Assembly (NCBI GenBank): GCA_004764695.1
Contig: SMSO01000032.1
Span: forward strand, 6,654,668 to 6,718,667
Length of the DNA stretch: 64,000 bases
Origin: Schizochytrium sp. TIO01
Lineage: Eukaryota > Sar > Bigyra > Thraustochytrida > Thraustochytriidae
Direction: 5' to 3'
Notes under the pieces: model-generated
The model's database searches: none
Seen by the model: only the letters and a program-made list of their open reading frames with translations
What the model was told of the DNA's origin: nothing
Position numbers and translations under genes: made by a program
Shown: positions 38,889 through 48,271 of the stretch, piece by piece
How positions within the stretch are numbered: position 1 is the stretch's first letter
Layout of the letters: each line of letters opens with the position of its first letter

Positions 38889-39268
38889 GATCAGAGAGAA
38901 ATCCACGATGTGAGCGACGCGGAAGACTTAAGGGAATACTTGAAAGGTTTAAAATTGACTGACGGCAAAAGTAATAGAGTCATTTCAGATGTTCATGCAA
39001 TCGATACTCTCGCCTTTATTATAACCAAAGAAGAATTGTATAATGAGTACATTGAATAGCTTCTTGATGTTTGTACACCCGCTCAGATTACTATGTTGAT
39101 CAAGGCTCTTACAATTAATCCATCAAAAAGAGGTTCAGCAAATTTCTTAGACACGAAGAAACTACGTACACACGTAACTAGACTTGCTTATTCGATTCGG
39201 TATCTAGCGCTTTTGAGACGTTTACTTGAGATTGGCAAACGTCATTGTTTTCGAATTTTGATTATTTG
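38889..39268 (+). pseudogene. Remnant of an unrecognised viral-type gene
   Basis: One plus-strand frame reads as a plausible protein for about 125 codons (starting around QREIHDVSDAEDLREYL, later YSIRYLALLRRLLEIGKR) up to TGA near 39268. It is interrupted by one in-frame TAG at 39056-39058. The only nearby ATG, at 38887, is one base out of frame, so a single-base loss just after the start is likely. I do not recognise the family. It is divergent from the TBP-like gene and is the last gene-like sequence before the right edge of the island. Confidence 0.5.
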
Positions 39269-39608
39269 AGATGTAGTCAAACATCATTTCAAGGGAAGAA
39301 GTACAAGGCTAAAATACTTATTTCTCGAGTTAAAACCTAGCGCCCACTTTACATATTTCTGAAGGGGGATCTCTCGAACAACACTGTTGAGCGCAAACAC
39401 ACCAATAGCATTAAAAAATAGAAGATAAAAATATGTAGAATACCTGTTCTAGATGAAACCATGCCTCGGTCCAGAAATCTCCAAGACCCTTTAAATGATT
39501 TAATATAGGAATCTGCTTTAGTATGAACAGCTTTTTCCCCTTTTTGGCGCATATGTATCGCAAGTGTCATGGTAATTGCAGCTTGTACTATTCATCTTCA
39601 GACAGCTA
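39269..39608. other. Right edge of the island
   Basis: About 340 bases between the last viral-type remnant and the first plausible host gene. A minus-strand frame at 39349-39570 (73 codons from ATG 39570) contains one hydrophobic segment (LHIFIFYFLMLLVCL). It could be a real small membrane protein or a downstream exon of the neighbouring tail-anchored gene, but the evidence is weak. Confidence 0.4.
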
Positions 39609-39968
39609 TTATGTAGTCAGTTTGAGAAAAAGCAGAGTTCCAGCAATTGCAAGCCAGACAACCCAGAACAGCATGCACTGGCAAACATTAGGATCTATTA
39701 CTTCTGCATTCTTTCTTCGCAATGATGGCTGTGATTGGACTTTGTGAGGTTCTCCTCCGTCTTCCTCTATGCCTGCGAGTGATGGTTCATTTGAAATTGC
39801 TAGAAGAGCTTTAGTCGATGAAATCGAATCTGGATCTGTGTTGTCTGGTGTCACTTTTGCTTCTTCTCCCTTTGGGGTTCTTGGGACCAGCGGATTGGCC
39901 ACAGATAGAGAGGAATGCATGTCCTCCATTTCGAGCTCGTCGAGCTTAGTAAACTCCTTTAGCGTCAT
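39609..39968 (-). CDS. Small putative tail-anchored protein
   Basis: About 119 aa from the ATG at 39968 (MTLKEFTKLDELEMED). It is mainly polar and acidic with no recognisable domain. It ends in a single hydrophobic stretch (CMLFWVVWLAIAGTLLFLKL) two or three residues from the C-terminus, the layout of a tail-anchored ER or mitochondrial membrane protein. Base composition is closer to the host genes than to the island. No relatives come to mind; it may also be one exon of a longer gene. Confidence 0.45.
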   Translation of the reverse strand: MTLKEFTKLDELEMEDMHSSLSVANPLVPRTPKGEEAKVTPDNTDPDSISSTKALLAISNEPSLAGIEEDGGEPHKVQSQPSLRRKNAEVIDPNVCQCMLFWVVWLAIAGTLLFLKLTT

Positions 39969-40952
39969 GATGATCCACAAGTCTAATTTTTTTGAAGTAT
40001 TGCTCAAGTCCTGACCTCACTGCTTTGGAACGAAGCTTTATAGTGTGTTTGTACAAAGAAGCAGAACTACTTCACAACTGAGCTGAGAGCAAAGCTCTTC
40101 CTCGGCTTTCCCTCCATTCAAGTGTAAAACGTGTCGATCCTAATGCTGCTACTGCCGCGGCATGCAGAAAATCGCAAAGACTTTGGTTTTCTCTCCAGAT
40201 TTCGACGCACGGATTAAGCGCATAGGTAGGAAAACTGATAGCTATTATTAGAGACAAGACCATACTGGAATAGGTCTATTTATGGGTCTAACGGATCATT
40301 CAAATATTAATATTTAGGGAATTACGGGACGCATGTGATTGACTTCATGAGCGCGTGTTCAATCCCTGAGTACGAAACAGAGAAAAATTCTTAAGTTTTG
40401 AAATACTTAAAGCTGCAACGTCACCTCCGCCATGCAATGAAAACAAAAAGCAACGACTTATTACTTTGATTAATGTTATATATAATTATATGTATATCCT
40501 AGATTTAGAAACCTTACCAGTTTAGTGGTATCTTTTACTCGAACGAAGCAGGTAATCTGTGGTTAGCATATTGATAGATACGTGGATAATGTATATATCT
40601 AGATAGATATTTGAAGCAAGCGTGATCAGTATTGAAGCCCAAGACGGAAGCTACCATCTCGATGTAATTGTCCGGAAATCCTAGTCTTGAACAGATAGAA
40701 ATCATCCTCAGTATCAAAGTTGGAATTGACTACAATCATTACGAAACTGTATAATATTACTGCGCATGAAGGCAAACCTTAAGCTTGCACAGGAAATAAT
40801 CTTGAGTCCAGGACACACCGTAATTTGGCCCTGGCAGTTTTTATTTTCCATCATAACCTTGTTTAGAATTTCCAATTTGGATTCTTATTTGTTTGTTTAT
40901 TTTATAAAAATAGCAACTCCCTTGTTTGAGTTTTACCAAAAAGACAAACAGT
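39969..40952. other. Intergenic region
   Basis: About 1 kb between the small tail-anchored gene and the RCC1 gene 3' end. Moderately AT-rich, with a TATATAATTATATGTATAT patch near 40476. No supported gene. Confidence 0.55.
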
Positions 40953-42893
40953 TTAAAAGGGGTGCTTGGCAGGCAGGGTATGGTATTTCTGAAGATGTTT
41001 GCATTCTTTGCATTCGCTGGGTCGGAAAAGGTTGGGTTGGAAACCCGGACAGCTATCGCATGTTGTGCAGACTTTGTTTTTGAATTGAGTGAGATCCACA
41101 AGGCCATTGTCGGTAGTTGCGATTGTTTCTCCTGCAATTTTGGCTGCTCGAGCTTGTGCTTCGGCTGCGCGTTGTTGAAGGAGTTGCAGTTTGTATTCTT
41201 CTTCCTGTTGCTCAGCCTCCTCCTCCTCCTTACGTAACTTGACCTCTTCTTCTGTTTCGCCTACATACTTTGAAGTAGCGACGATGCTGAAGTTCCGTCC
41301 GCACGCAAAACTTATTACATTGCCACGGCCGACTCGGTCCACAATAGTGTTAAACCCTGGAACAAATCCAGGAATCGGTGTATATTCACGCTCTTCGTCC
41401 TCCTCGTACTTGAGTTCCCTCGCAAGCTCTCCATAGGGATTACTTCCCCACGAATAAAGATCACCATCAATCGTAAGTGCCATGCAATGCGTAGGACCGC
41501 ACTCGACTCGTGCGAATAGTAAGCGCATGTCCATACAAACCTGTGATGCGGTCGGAGTTACACAGCATGTTGTGTCACCTTGGGCAAGCTGGCCATGGTA
41601 GCCCGAGCCCCATGTAAATAGCCATCCTCCATTGTAGCATGGAGGGACCTGGACAATTGCAGCAGTGTGCCAAAACCCCAGAGAAACATCAATAACAATT
41701 TCTTTAGCTAGTGATTCAACGCGACAGGGTTCAACCCTGTCGCGATGGTCACCATGTCCAAGACGGCCACCATCTCCGGAACCCCAGGTATAAAGTCCCA
41801 AATTTGTAACCGCTGCAGAATGATTTGCAGAGCACGCGATACGGAGAACTTTAATGGAGTGAAAGACTGTAATTGGTGTGGGCGTTGGAAAATATTTGTT
41901 TGCAGGGGGTTTCACGCCTTTTCGCTCGGTTGTACTGAGGCCGAGTTTGCCAGAGTTTGAGAATCCAAAACTCATAACGTCAGTATCCTGTTCAAGGAGA
42001 ATCATTGAGTGGGTTTGTCCTACAGTCACTTGGTTAACCACCAGTCCAGTTTGAAGTGCCTCAACTAATACTGGGCTGTTTTCGATTGCTAATCGCCCGG
42101 TTCCACATTGACCTCGTGTACCATCTCCCCACATGTACAAGTCACCACCATCTGAAACAGCACCACAATGGTTTGGCCCAGCAGCAACTTGCACGATCCC
42201 TTCACCTTGTAGTGGTTCGATAAGGCGAGGTTCGGGCAGTCCATCTTCACCAACATCGCCAATCTCGCCAACTGTGTATTCAATCTCCCCGGATTCCTCC
42301 ATTTGTTTCTTTCGCCTTCGAGCACGAGCGTCAAGAACCTTTTCTTCTTCAGCAGCTTTCACTTTTGCCATGTTTCCACCTGTTCCAACACCGCCCCATG
42401 TAAACACGTTGCCGTTTTCTGCCAATGCTATCGCTACATCACCACCTGCTGAGACCTGCTTGATACCTTTACCTCGAAGACGCTTCACGACGGTAAATAT
42501 GAAACGTTCCTCACGATCCCCGACACCAAGTTGGCCCTTGCGATTTACCCCGCACGTATAAACGCTACCTGACTCCTCCAAAGCAGCTTCTGCACGACGA
42601 GCAGCCTCAACCATTGCCAAATATTCAAGTTCCTCTTCTTTTTCTTCATGGACAGATTGTTGCAATCGCGCTTGTAGTGCACGCTTATTTCCCTTTGTAC
42701 TGAGGCCTCGGGCTTCTAAAGCAGCACGAAGCTCGCGAATCCGTAAACGCTTGACATCAATATCGGCCCAATAATCTTCACCTTCATCCTCTTCATTATA
42801 AACTTTTGCGCTGCCACGAATCGACGTCAAGCCTACGGCCAAGTCTGCCCTTTGATCGGCAAGGGTGCCAGGTTTCACCTGGTTGTTCGACAT
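40953..42893 (-). CDS. RCC1-repeat protein with N-terminal SAP domain
   Basis: 646 aa from ATG at 42893. A SAP motif (about residues 48-82, LRIRELRAALEARGLSTKGNK) is followed by about seven RCC1 repeats in the 110-510 range, with the repeated pattern (V/L)xxGxxHxxAxxxxGxxYxWG (for example LYMWGDGTRGQCGTG, LYTWGSGDGGRLGHGD). A Glu-rich helix comes next (EEVKLRKEEEEAEQQEEEYK), then a Cys cluster (CTTCDSCPG ... CKECKHLQKYH) that may bind zinc. RCC1 propellers serve as exchange factors for Ran or as chromatin or ubiquitin-ligase scaffolds; SAP binds DNA or RNA. The pairing suggests a nuclear, chromatin-linked protein rather than RCC1 itself. Uninterrupted. Confidence 0.88.
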   Translation of the reverse strand: MSNNQVKPGTLADQRADLAVGLTSIRGSAKVYNEEDEGEDYWADIDVKRLRIRELRAALEARGLSTKGNKRALQARLQQSVHEEKEEELEYLAMVEAARRAEAALEESGSVYTCGVNRKGQLGVGDREERFIFTVVKRLRGKGIKQVSAGGDVAIALAENGNVFTWGGVGTGGNMAKVKAAEEEKVLDARARRRKKQMEESGEIEYTVGEIGDVGEDGLPEPRLIEPLQGEGIVQVAAGPNHCGAVSDGGDLYMWGDGTRGQCGTGRLAIENSPVLVEALQTGLVVNQVTVGQTHSMILLEQDTDVMSFGFSNSGKLGLSTTERKGVKPPANKYFPTPTPITVFHSIKVLRIACSANHSAAVTNLGLYTWGSGDGGRLGHGDHRDRVEPCRVESLAKEIVIDVSLGFWHTAAIVQVPPCYNGGWLFTWGSGYHGQLAQGDTTCCVTPTASQVCMDMRLLFARVECGPTHCMALTIDGDLYSWGSNPYGELARELKYEEDEEREYTPIPGFVPGFNTIVDRVGRGNVISFACGRNFSIVATSKYVGETEEEVKLRKEEEEAEQQEEEYKLQLLQQRAAEAQARAAKIAGETIATTDNGLVDLTQFKNKVCTTCDSCPGFQPNLFRPSECKECKHLQKYHTLPAKHPF

Positions 42894-43306
42894 CTTGGTC
42901 GCTCCTCAGTATCAAGATAATGAGTTCCTTACGTTAATAAATTAGTATGGAGCACTGTGGCTCAGATCCTCAGCTGTCAGGTTCCGTGCTCGATGTGGGC
43001 CGGAGGCCAACCAACCACGCCCACCTATGGAGCCTCGCCAAATGTCACAAGACAAAAGAGGTGATTGGTTTCTTGTCATCGCTTAGCGATTTTTTATTGC
43101 TGCATAATAGTAAGAGCATATCACACACACTCTTATGCAGGGTCCGAGAAACCTCGCGCTACGTGCGCATTCCTTCCCACAATATTATGTTCTACTAGAT
43201 CCTTAATTCTTCCCATTTCTTCCCATTACTCTGAAAAAGGTGTGTACTCGATCTTTCCTCATAACGGATCTCTTAGCTGCAGGGGTTGATTTGAGGAGAA
43301 ACGCAG
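42894..43306. other. Upstream region of the RCC1/SAP gene
   Basis: About 410 bases with no supported gene; promoter of the minus-strand RCC1 gene and possibly of the ORF at 43307. Confidence 0.5.
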
Positions 43307-44152
43307 ATGCAGAGAAAGCTACAGGTTATAGAATCAATCAGGGCTCCAGGACAACAACATCAAACCCAACCTTGCTTAGCGGACGCAAGCGGAAAGCTCG
43401 GAGTTAGGGTTAAGCCTCATGTTTTAATGATGGTGCGTCTACTTGTAGTCGGAGCTCGTGATGGGCAGCTTAAAGCAGAACAGAAGAGCACAGATGAGTC
43501 ATTAGCTCATAATGCTATACAGAGACCAGGCGAGGTCCAGCAGATTTTGGATACTGGTCCGCTCGATGCCTGCTCGGACCCCATGAAGACAGGCAGTTTT
43601 CTCTTTGCACTGTACTCCTCGACAGCTACCGGGGTAGAGCAGGATCTCGAGAATATTAGAATAGGTCAATACAGTATTTTCTTTCAGATGGTGAAAAGTG
43701 AAGGCTCTTTAATATGTGTTATATACCGTCAGAAGGTACACGAGCTATTTGGGTTAGCTACGTGCACACTATGTGCGAATTCTTGGAAAGCGAAAAAGAA
43801 GTTACCAAAATTAGATTCACTTTACGAAGACGCATTAATGCTTGCGTCAGGGATCTCTTGGCTTGTTATTGGTCGACCACCTCGGCAAGAGATAAGACCA
43901 TCAACATGTCACGGGTTTCTTCCGTTCAGTTGTTGTCACCCTAAAAGTATAGTTGTCCCTGGTAAGTGCGTCGCTTTCCCACCTGAAGATGCAACTGCAC
44001 TGGCTACTCAAGAGTTTCTATTACAAAATCGGCCCTTGGTGTATGGTTCTGGAGCTATTCATCTAGCATCGGTTTCGATTGTAGTATCATCGGCTGATGC
44101 AGACATTGGGCTTACCACAGTATGGCAAATCATGACAGGTGGCTTTTCATAG
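43307..44152 (+). CDS. Uncharacterised ORF, 281 aa
   Basis: A single frame from ATG to TAG with no recognised domain. Several segments look like a folded protein (VLMMVRLLVVGARDG, YEDALMLASGISWLVIG, IHLASVSIVVSSADADIG) and it is longer than chance frames in the surrounding spacers. Composition is rich in Ser, Ala and Leu with about eight Cys. It sits alone between the RCC1/SAP and RAD18 genes. It could be a real lineage-specific gene or one exon of a spliced gene. Confidence 0.4.
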   Translation: MQRKLQVIESIRAPGQQHQTQPCLADASGKLGVRVKPHVLMMVRLLVVGARDGQLKAEQKSTDESLAHNAIQRPGEVQQILDTGPLDACSDPMKTGSFLFALYSSTATGVEQDLENIRIGQYSIFFQMVKSEGSLICVIYRQKVHELFGLATCTLCANSWKAKKKLPKLDSLYEDALMLASGISWLVIGRPPRQEIRPSTCHGFLPFSCCHPKSIVVPGKCVAFPPEDATALATQEFLLQNRPLVYGSGAIHLASVSIVVSSADADIGLTTVWQIMTGGFS

Positions 44153-44879
44153 CTTTCGTTTGTGACTTGAATATCCAGAAGAATTCAAGATAAAGGTTTG
44201 CAGTAGGGATGATATAATTGGAGTTCCAGTCGTTCGTGTTCGTGTATTCTTCTTAACCTCGTATTACAACAGAGCAAAACCTTCGTGAGTGCCTACATTA
44301 CTAGGTTTGATGTCTTACTAGGTTCTATCTCCTCAACGTCGGGGCATGACACTAAAGAACAACTTTTCGAATGCATCTTATTCTCCTGTCACCAAAGAAA
44401 ACTATTCTATTATTTGAACTACTAAATGATCATCTAAGTACTTTTATAAATTTTGTTCCACCTTCCTTCCATGAGTATCTTTTGGGTTTACCTTGTGAAG
44501 CTGTGGTTTTATTGGTACCTTCTACGACTCGGACGGTATTAGTAATTTTTAATTTTAAACATAAATTAATTAAAAAAATATATATAAAAAGGTGCGTTCA
44601 CGAAGAACCTGGTCATCAAAGGACCCCAAAGTGACACTTATGTAGAAGCGGCTCAACCACCGTCGCAACTTCTCGGTTCTCGAACTCCGAAGCGAAGCAA
44701 ACTCCACTGTCCTTCGCCTGTGTTGGTTGGCTTTGACCATCGCCACTGCTGTAGCGTACGACTCCATCTTCTACGTTTGACGTGGTTGTGAAAGGCGAAC
44801 GTTTTTCTTTCCTTATTCTTGTCGGTCAGAAGAGCTTCGTTCCTTTTTTCTCACAACTGTTTGGACTTGGGCGGCTGTC
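44153..44879. other. RAD18 upstream region
   Basis: About 730 bases; AT-rich in the middle with a TTAATTAAAAAAATATATATA stretch near 44565, becoming GC-richer towards the RAD18 start. No supported gene. Confidence 0.55.
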
Positions 44880-46526
44880 ATGTCTGGAGTCATCGCGAGG
44901 CCTACCAACGGTGATGTTGAAGATGATCAAACGATTTGGCGAGACACAGCTCTGAGTCAGCTCGAGCGCGTTGAGAGTACCTTACGGTGTCCAATCTGTC
45001 AAGACTTTATGCGATCTCCGTGCAGCTTGAAGACCTGTGGACATGGGTTTTGTTCGGAATGTTTGCGGCGTGCCATTCAATTAAAAGGCGAGTGTCCAAC
45101 ATGCCGTACGCGCTGCTCTGCCACAGATCTCGTACCCAACAAAGTCGTACGTGCGGTGATCTCAAGCTTTATGAGCGAGCGCGCAGGTCTTTTGGAAATT
45201 GCTCGTCAGATGAAGGCATCATTCATGGCCCAAAATAGCCAAACATCAGTTGAACAGAAACTAGAAAATGATGACATTAAAGACAACGCTCGCGTAGAAA
45301 ATAACAACGCTACAAAAAGTTTTTTAGATATCGGTTCTAGTTCAGACACGGTCACTGCCAGCAAAGGCCAGCCAGTTCAAAAGCAACGGCTGGCCAATAT
45401 GAACTTTCACATTCTCAAAGATCGCAAAATTAAGGAGATTGCTGCGCAATACAAACTCTCAAATGCAGGCCCACGCGCAAAGTTGGTGCGTCGTATCAAA
45501 GAATACATTCTACTTTTCAACACTCTGGTGGATGGTGATGAGCCTATTACCGAGGTGGACTTGGCTCGGATCCGTCACAAGGTAGCAGCGATGGAGAGCA
45601 TTTTAGATAAAAAAAGTGGCCCCAGTCTTGTTGGAGAAGGTGGTAAAAAGGGAACTTTGCCGCCTGTCATTCTGAATGATACTATTAAAGAATTATTTCG
45701 ATCTCTTCGTCGTCAGGTAGTGGAGCGAGACAACATTAAAAGGCCAAAACGGAAGGGTGGAAAGAAGAAGAGAAAAGCGTGTAGTTCTTCGGAGAGACCA
45801 GAGGTAGAAAACAAGGGCGCTGTTGAAAATTCTTCAACTGTGCTTCAAGCAACAACAAAAGAAGAAACACCAATATCGATTAACGTATCAGATGGTACGC
45901 TGCAGCGGGGCCAAGTGAATAGGCTGGTTGCTTCGGTGATAGACTCGCCAAAACAGTTTGCTAAAGCCGATTCCGCTGGTGTGGAAGCATCCGATGAAGG
46001 TTCATCATCTTCCTCCACTAGCGTGGGTGAATTTTCTGCACCTGTTCCAAAGTCTCAGCGTAAACGCGTCTCTGCTAAGAATGAATCTAGCGGAGCAGTG
46101 TGGCGAAAGGTGGCAAGTGACCAGATCCCTGGGTTTATGATTCATTTCAATACGGCAACTCAAGAGGTTTTTCTGGAGCCTTGTTCTCAAAACACAACGA
46201 TGCCAAGGGCATTGTCAAGAGCAGACATCAATTCATCTTCAAGTAACAAACCACATATTCCACCTGTAGAAGTTATTCATGAAGATGTAGTGAACTCCCA
46301 CGATAATTTTGTTGAGGTTGTCGAGCTCCAAGGTCGGCCATCAAAGCGCCGAGCTTTAAAAACGCCTGCTGCGAACTCATCAACGACAGGATGGACTTGC
46401 CAAGCGTGCACGTACTATAATCCAAGCGACCTTAAGTTGACATGTGAGGTTTGTGAGAAGGCGCGTAATCGTGCACCTTCTAGCAAACTCCCTGTAGATC
46501 TTTTGCGAAAAAAAAATGCACTATGA
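44880..46526 (+). CDS. RAD18: RAD18-like RING/SAP ubiquitin ligase
   Basis: 548 aa. A C3HC4 RING finger lies at about 38-80 (CPICQDFM ... CGHGFCSECLRR ... CPTC), close to the N-terminus as in RAD18, and a SAP-like helix pair at about 180-215 (KDRKIKEIAAQYKLSNAG ... RAKLVRRIKEYI). RAD18 with RAD6 adds ubiquitin to PCNA at stalled replication forks to start translesion synthesis. The rest is basic and Ser-rich. The C-terminus carries a RanBP2-type zinc finger (GWTCQACTYYNPSDLKLTCEVCEKAR), which human RAD18 lacks; human RAD18 has a UBZ finger between RING and SAP, and I do not see one here. So RAD18 is the best match, but a related RING-SAP ligase cannot be ruled out. Uninterrupted. Confidence 0.8.
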   Translation: MSGVIARPTNGDVEDDQTIWRDTALSQLERVESTLRCPICQDFMRSPCSLKTCGHGFCSECLRRAIQLKGECPTCRTRCSATDLVPNKVVRAVISSFMSERAGLLEIARQMKASFMAQNSQTSVEQKLENDDIKDNARVENNNATKSFLDIGSSSDTVTASKGQPVQKQRLANMNFHILKDRKIKEIAAQYKLSNAGPRAKLVRRIKEYILLFNTLVDGDEPITEVDLARIRHKVAAMESILDKKSGPSLVGEGGKKGTLPPVILNDTIKELFRSLRRQVVERDNIKRPKRKGGKKKRKACSSSERPEVENKGAVENSSTVLQATTKEETPISINVSDGTLQRGQVNRLVASVIDSPKQFAKADSAGVEASDEGSSSSSTSVGEFSAPVPKSQRKRVSAKNESSGAVWRKVASDQIPGFMIHFNTATQEVFLEPCSQNTTMPRALSRADINSSSSNKPHIPPVEVIHEDVVNSHDNFVEVVELQGRPSKRRALKTPAANSSTTGWTCQACTYYNPSDLKLTCEVCEKARNRAPSSKLPVDLLRKKNAL

Positions 46527-47452
46527 TTCGAGTATTTGATTTTCTTCAAGGTGTGGCTTGATGATAATATGTGAAGATTTATTATTAAAATACTTATCAG
46601 TACATGAAACTTCAAGTAGCTCATCAGAATAATGAAACCATTCAAACAATCCATCAAGTATTTTAAAAGAAGAGTTCATTTCCCTTTATCTTCTCAGCAT
46701 TATAGAAGTATTGTTCATTGAACAGGAGCTTGTCTCCTGGTACATGCACCCAGCCACACATCAGATACTAAATCAAATATCAACAACATCTAAAGCGCAA
46801 CGCGGAGGTCGTTCTCAGGTTCTGTACCAAAGCGATGTACCTCTCAAAAATCTAATATTAGGTTATATGGAGTTTTCCTCTGATCACGAAGCACCTTTCA
46901 AGTAATACCCAAGCTCTGTTCCAAGTTGTGCTCCCTGGTACACCATTACTCATCAGTATGTAAAATCATTCAATGGAATGAGAAAAGGAGTGTGAGCGGC
47001 CGGGCGATAACTCACAAGAGCATAGTCGTTTTTGAAATGCATAGCATGACAAAGTAGCACAATCAGTCGGTCGATGTCCGTAAGATCAAGTTTGCTGCTT
47101 TATCATGGGGGCAACATAAGTTCTAAAAAACAAATATCTAAGAAAAAGGTTCACCGATGAATCCTGTGGTTCTCGGATGCTTTATGGAGAAATTGGTTTT
47201 TGCGCGTAAGTATGTAGTCATATTTATTTTGTAGTACAAATGTGGTGTGATAATGGTTGTCGTGTGGCAGTATAGGGTGTGGTTTTGATTATTCTAATGC
47301 TGACATTAGTTGCTCGTCATAAATTGAAGGCCGAAGACGTCCATCCATACGAAGACTTCGTAACCTTTATAAAATCAATTTTACAGTAGTCGAGCACACG
47401 TTATCATGAATAGGGAAAAAAAAAGGAAGTAGAAGTGACGCGATGAAAGATC
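46527..47452. other. Convergent spacer between RAD18 and sterol desaturase
   Basis: About 925 bases holding the two 3' ends. A short frame at 46711-46905 (64 codons) looks like chance. Nothing else is supported. Confidence 0.55.
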
Positions 47453-48271
47453 TTACAAGCCCTTGAGCTTGAGCTCGTCGCGCGGGCTCTTGCCACGGTA
47501 GCGGCTGGGTTCACGGTAGGTGCCGCCAATGCGGTCCCAGAAGGTGAAGTACTGACCGTGGTTATAGTTGAAAAAGAGGTGGTGGTCCTCGTGGTGTGCC
47601 TCGTCATTTACAACCTTGCGCAAGAAAGGGCCCATCTCAATTCCGGAGCCGTGAATGTAGACAGTCCAGATGTTGACCGCAGCAAAGGCAGCCAAAAAGA
47701 GGTACTTGTTGATTGGGTGCACGAACACGAAGAGGTGGTATGGGGAGCCCTGGAGAGCGCCATCGAGGGCAGTGAAGGCGTGGGAAGCGAAGGGGGTAGA
47801 GACAAGCCACTTGTGGTGTTGCTTGTGAACGTACTTGTAGACCCAACGGTGGTGGAGACCACGGTGGATCCAGTAGATGAGACAATCGTTCCACATGATG
47901 TATGCGAAGATACTCCAGACGTTAAAAAGCATACCGCGCTCGTTGATGTCGTCAAAGAGAAGAGACATGCCACGGACTTCAGCCAAGAAGAAGGGCACAT
48001 ACATGGCAGTCATGACGGGGATGGCCTTGACAGTAGTCATAATCTCCATATAAATCTGGTTCTCTAAGAACTTCGGGTGCTGCATGAGTCGCTTATCAAA
48101 GAGAAACTCGTAGCTAAATCCTGCGCAGGTAAAGTACAGGATGTTGCCACCAATGGTGGTAATGATCCACAAGGTCAAGGCCTGGCGGTAGATATCATCC
48201 TCTGCCCACGTCTCTGGGTACACGTAGGGCGTGAAGAATTTTTCATCGCAGAACGCAAGTACGTCATCCAT
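47453..48271 (-). CDS. Sterol C5-desaturase (lathosterol oxidase)
   Basis: 272 aa, ATG at 48271. An ER-membrane di-iron enzyme that introduces the C5(6) double bond into sterols (ERG3/SC5D step). The three histidine clusters are complete: HRGLHH, HKQHHKW and HHEDHHLFFNYNHGQYF, followed by the family signature FWDRIGGTYR. Four or so hydrophobic segments surround them, as expected. Codon use is strongly biased to C/G third positions (AAG, CTC, GGC-type codons), more than in its neighbours, which suggests high expression. The C-terminus is basic and ends KLKGL, a possible ER-retrieval-like lysine signal. Uninterrupted and of normal length. Confidence 0.95.
   Translation of the reverse strand: MDDVLAFCDEKFFTPYVYPETWAEDDIYRQALTLWIITTIGGNILYFTCAGFSYEFLFDKRLMQHPKFLENQIYMEIMTTVKAIPVMTAMYVPFFLAEVRGMSLLFDDINERGMLFNVWSIFAYIMWNDCLIYWIHRGLHHRWVYKYVHKQHHKWLVSTPFASHAFTALDGALQGSPYHLFVFVHPINKYLFLAAFAAVNIWTVYIHGSGIEMGPFLRKVVNDEAHHEDHHLFFNYNHGQYFTFWDRIGGTYREPSRYRGKSPRDELKLKGL

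Larger units (their letters stand above)
19774..39340. mobile_element. Putative endogenous large-DNA-virus island
   Basis: About 19.5 kb whose content and style differ from both flanks. Genes are separated by tens of bases or overlap, spacers are AT-rich, and codon use leans to A/T third positions. Giant-virus-type genes cluster: heliorhodopsin, TBP-like, TFIIB-like, DEDD exonuclease, a nuclease-fold protein of a family common in algal viruses, an anchored metalloprotease and signal-peptide membrane proteins. Several genes are broken by one or two small lesions, whereas the host genes on both sides are intact. The edges are set by the last host gene on the left (SDE2, ends 19773) and the first plausible host gene on the right (stop near 39609). 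The 7-base word ACTTATT occurs near both edges (19795 and 39316), which may be chance. No capsid, polymerase or terminase gene is present, so the viral group is unresolved. Confidence 0.75.

Noticed and set aside
19800-39268. TAG recoded as an amino acid in the island
   Set aside because: Only two cases, one of which also has a separate frame lesion, and the intact exonuclease gene seems to end in TAG. Decay is the simpler reading; kept only as an alternative.
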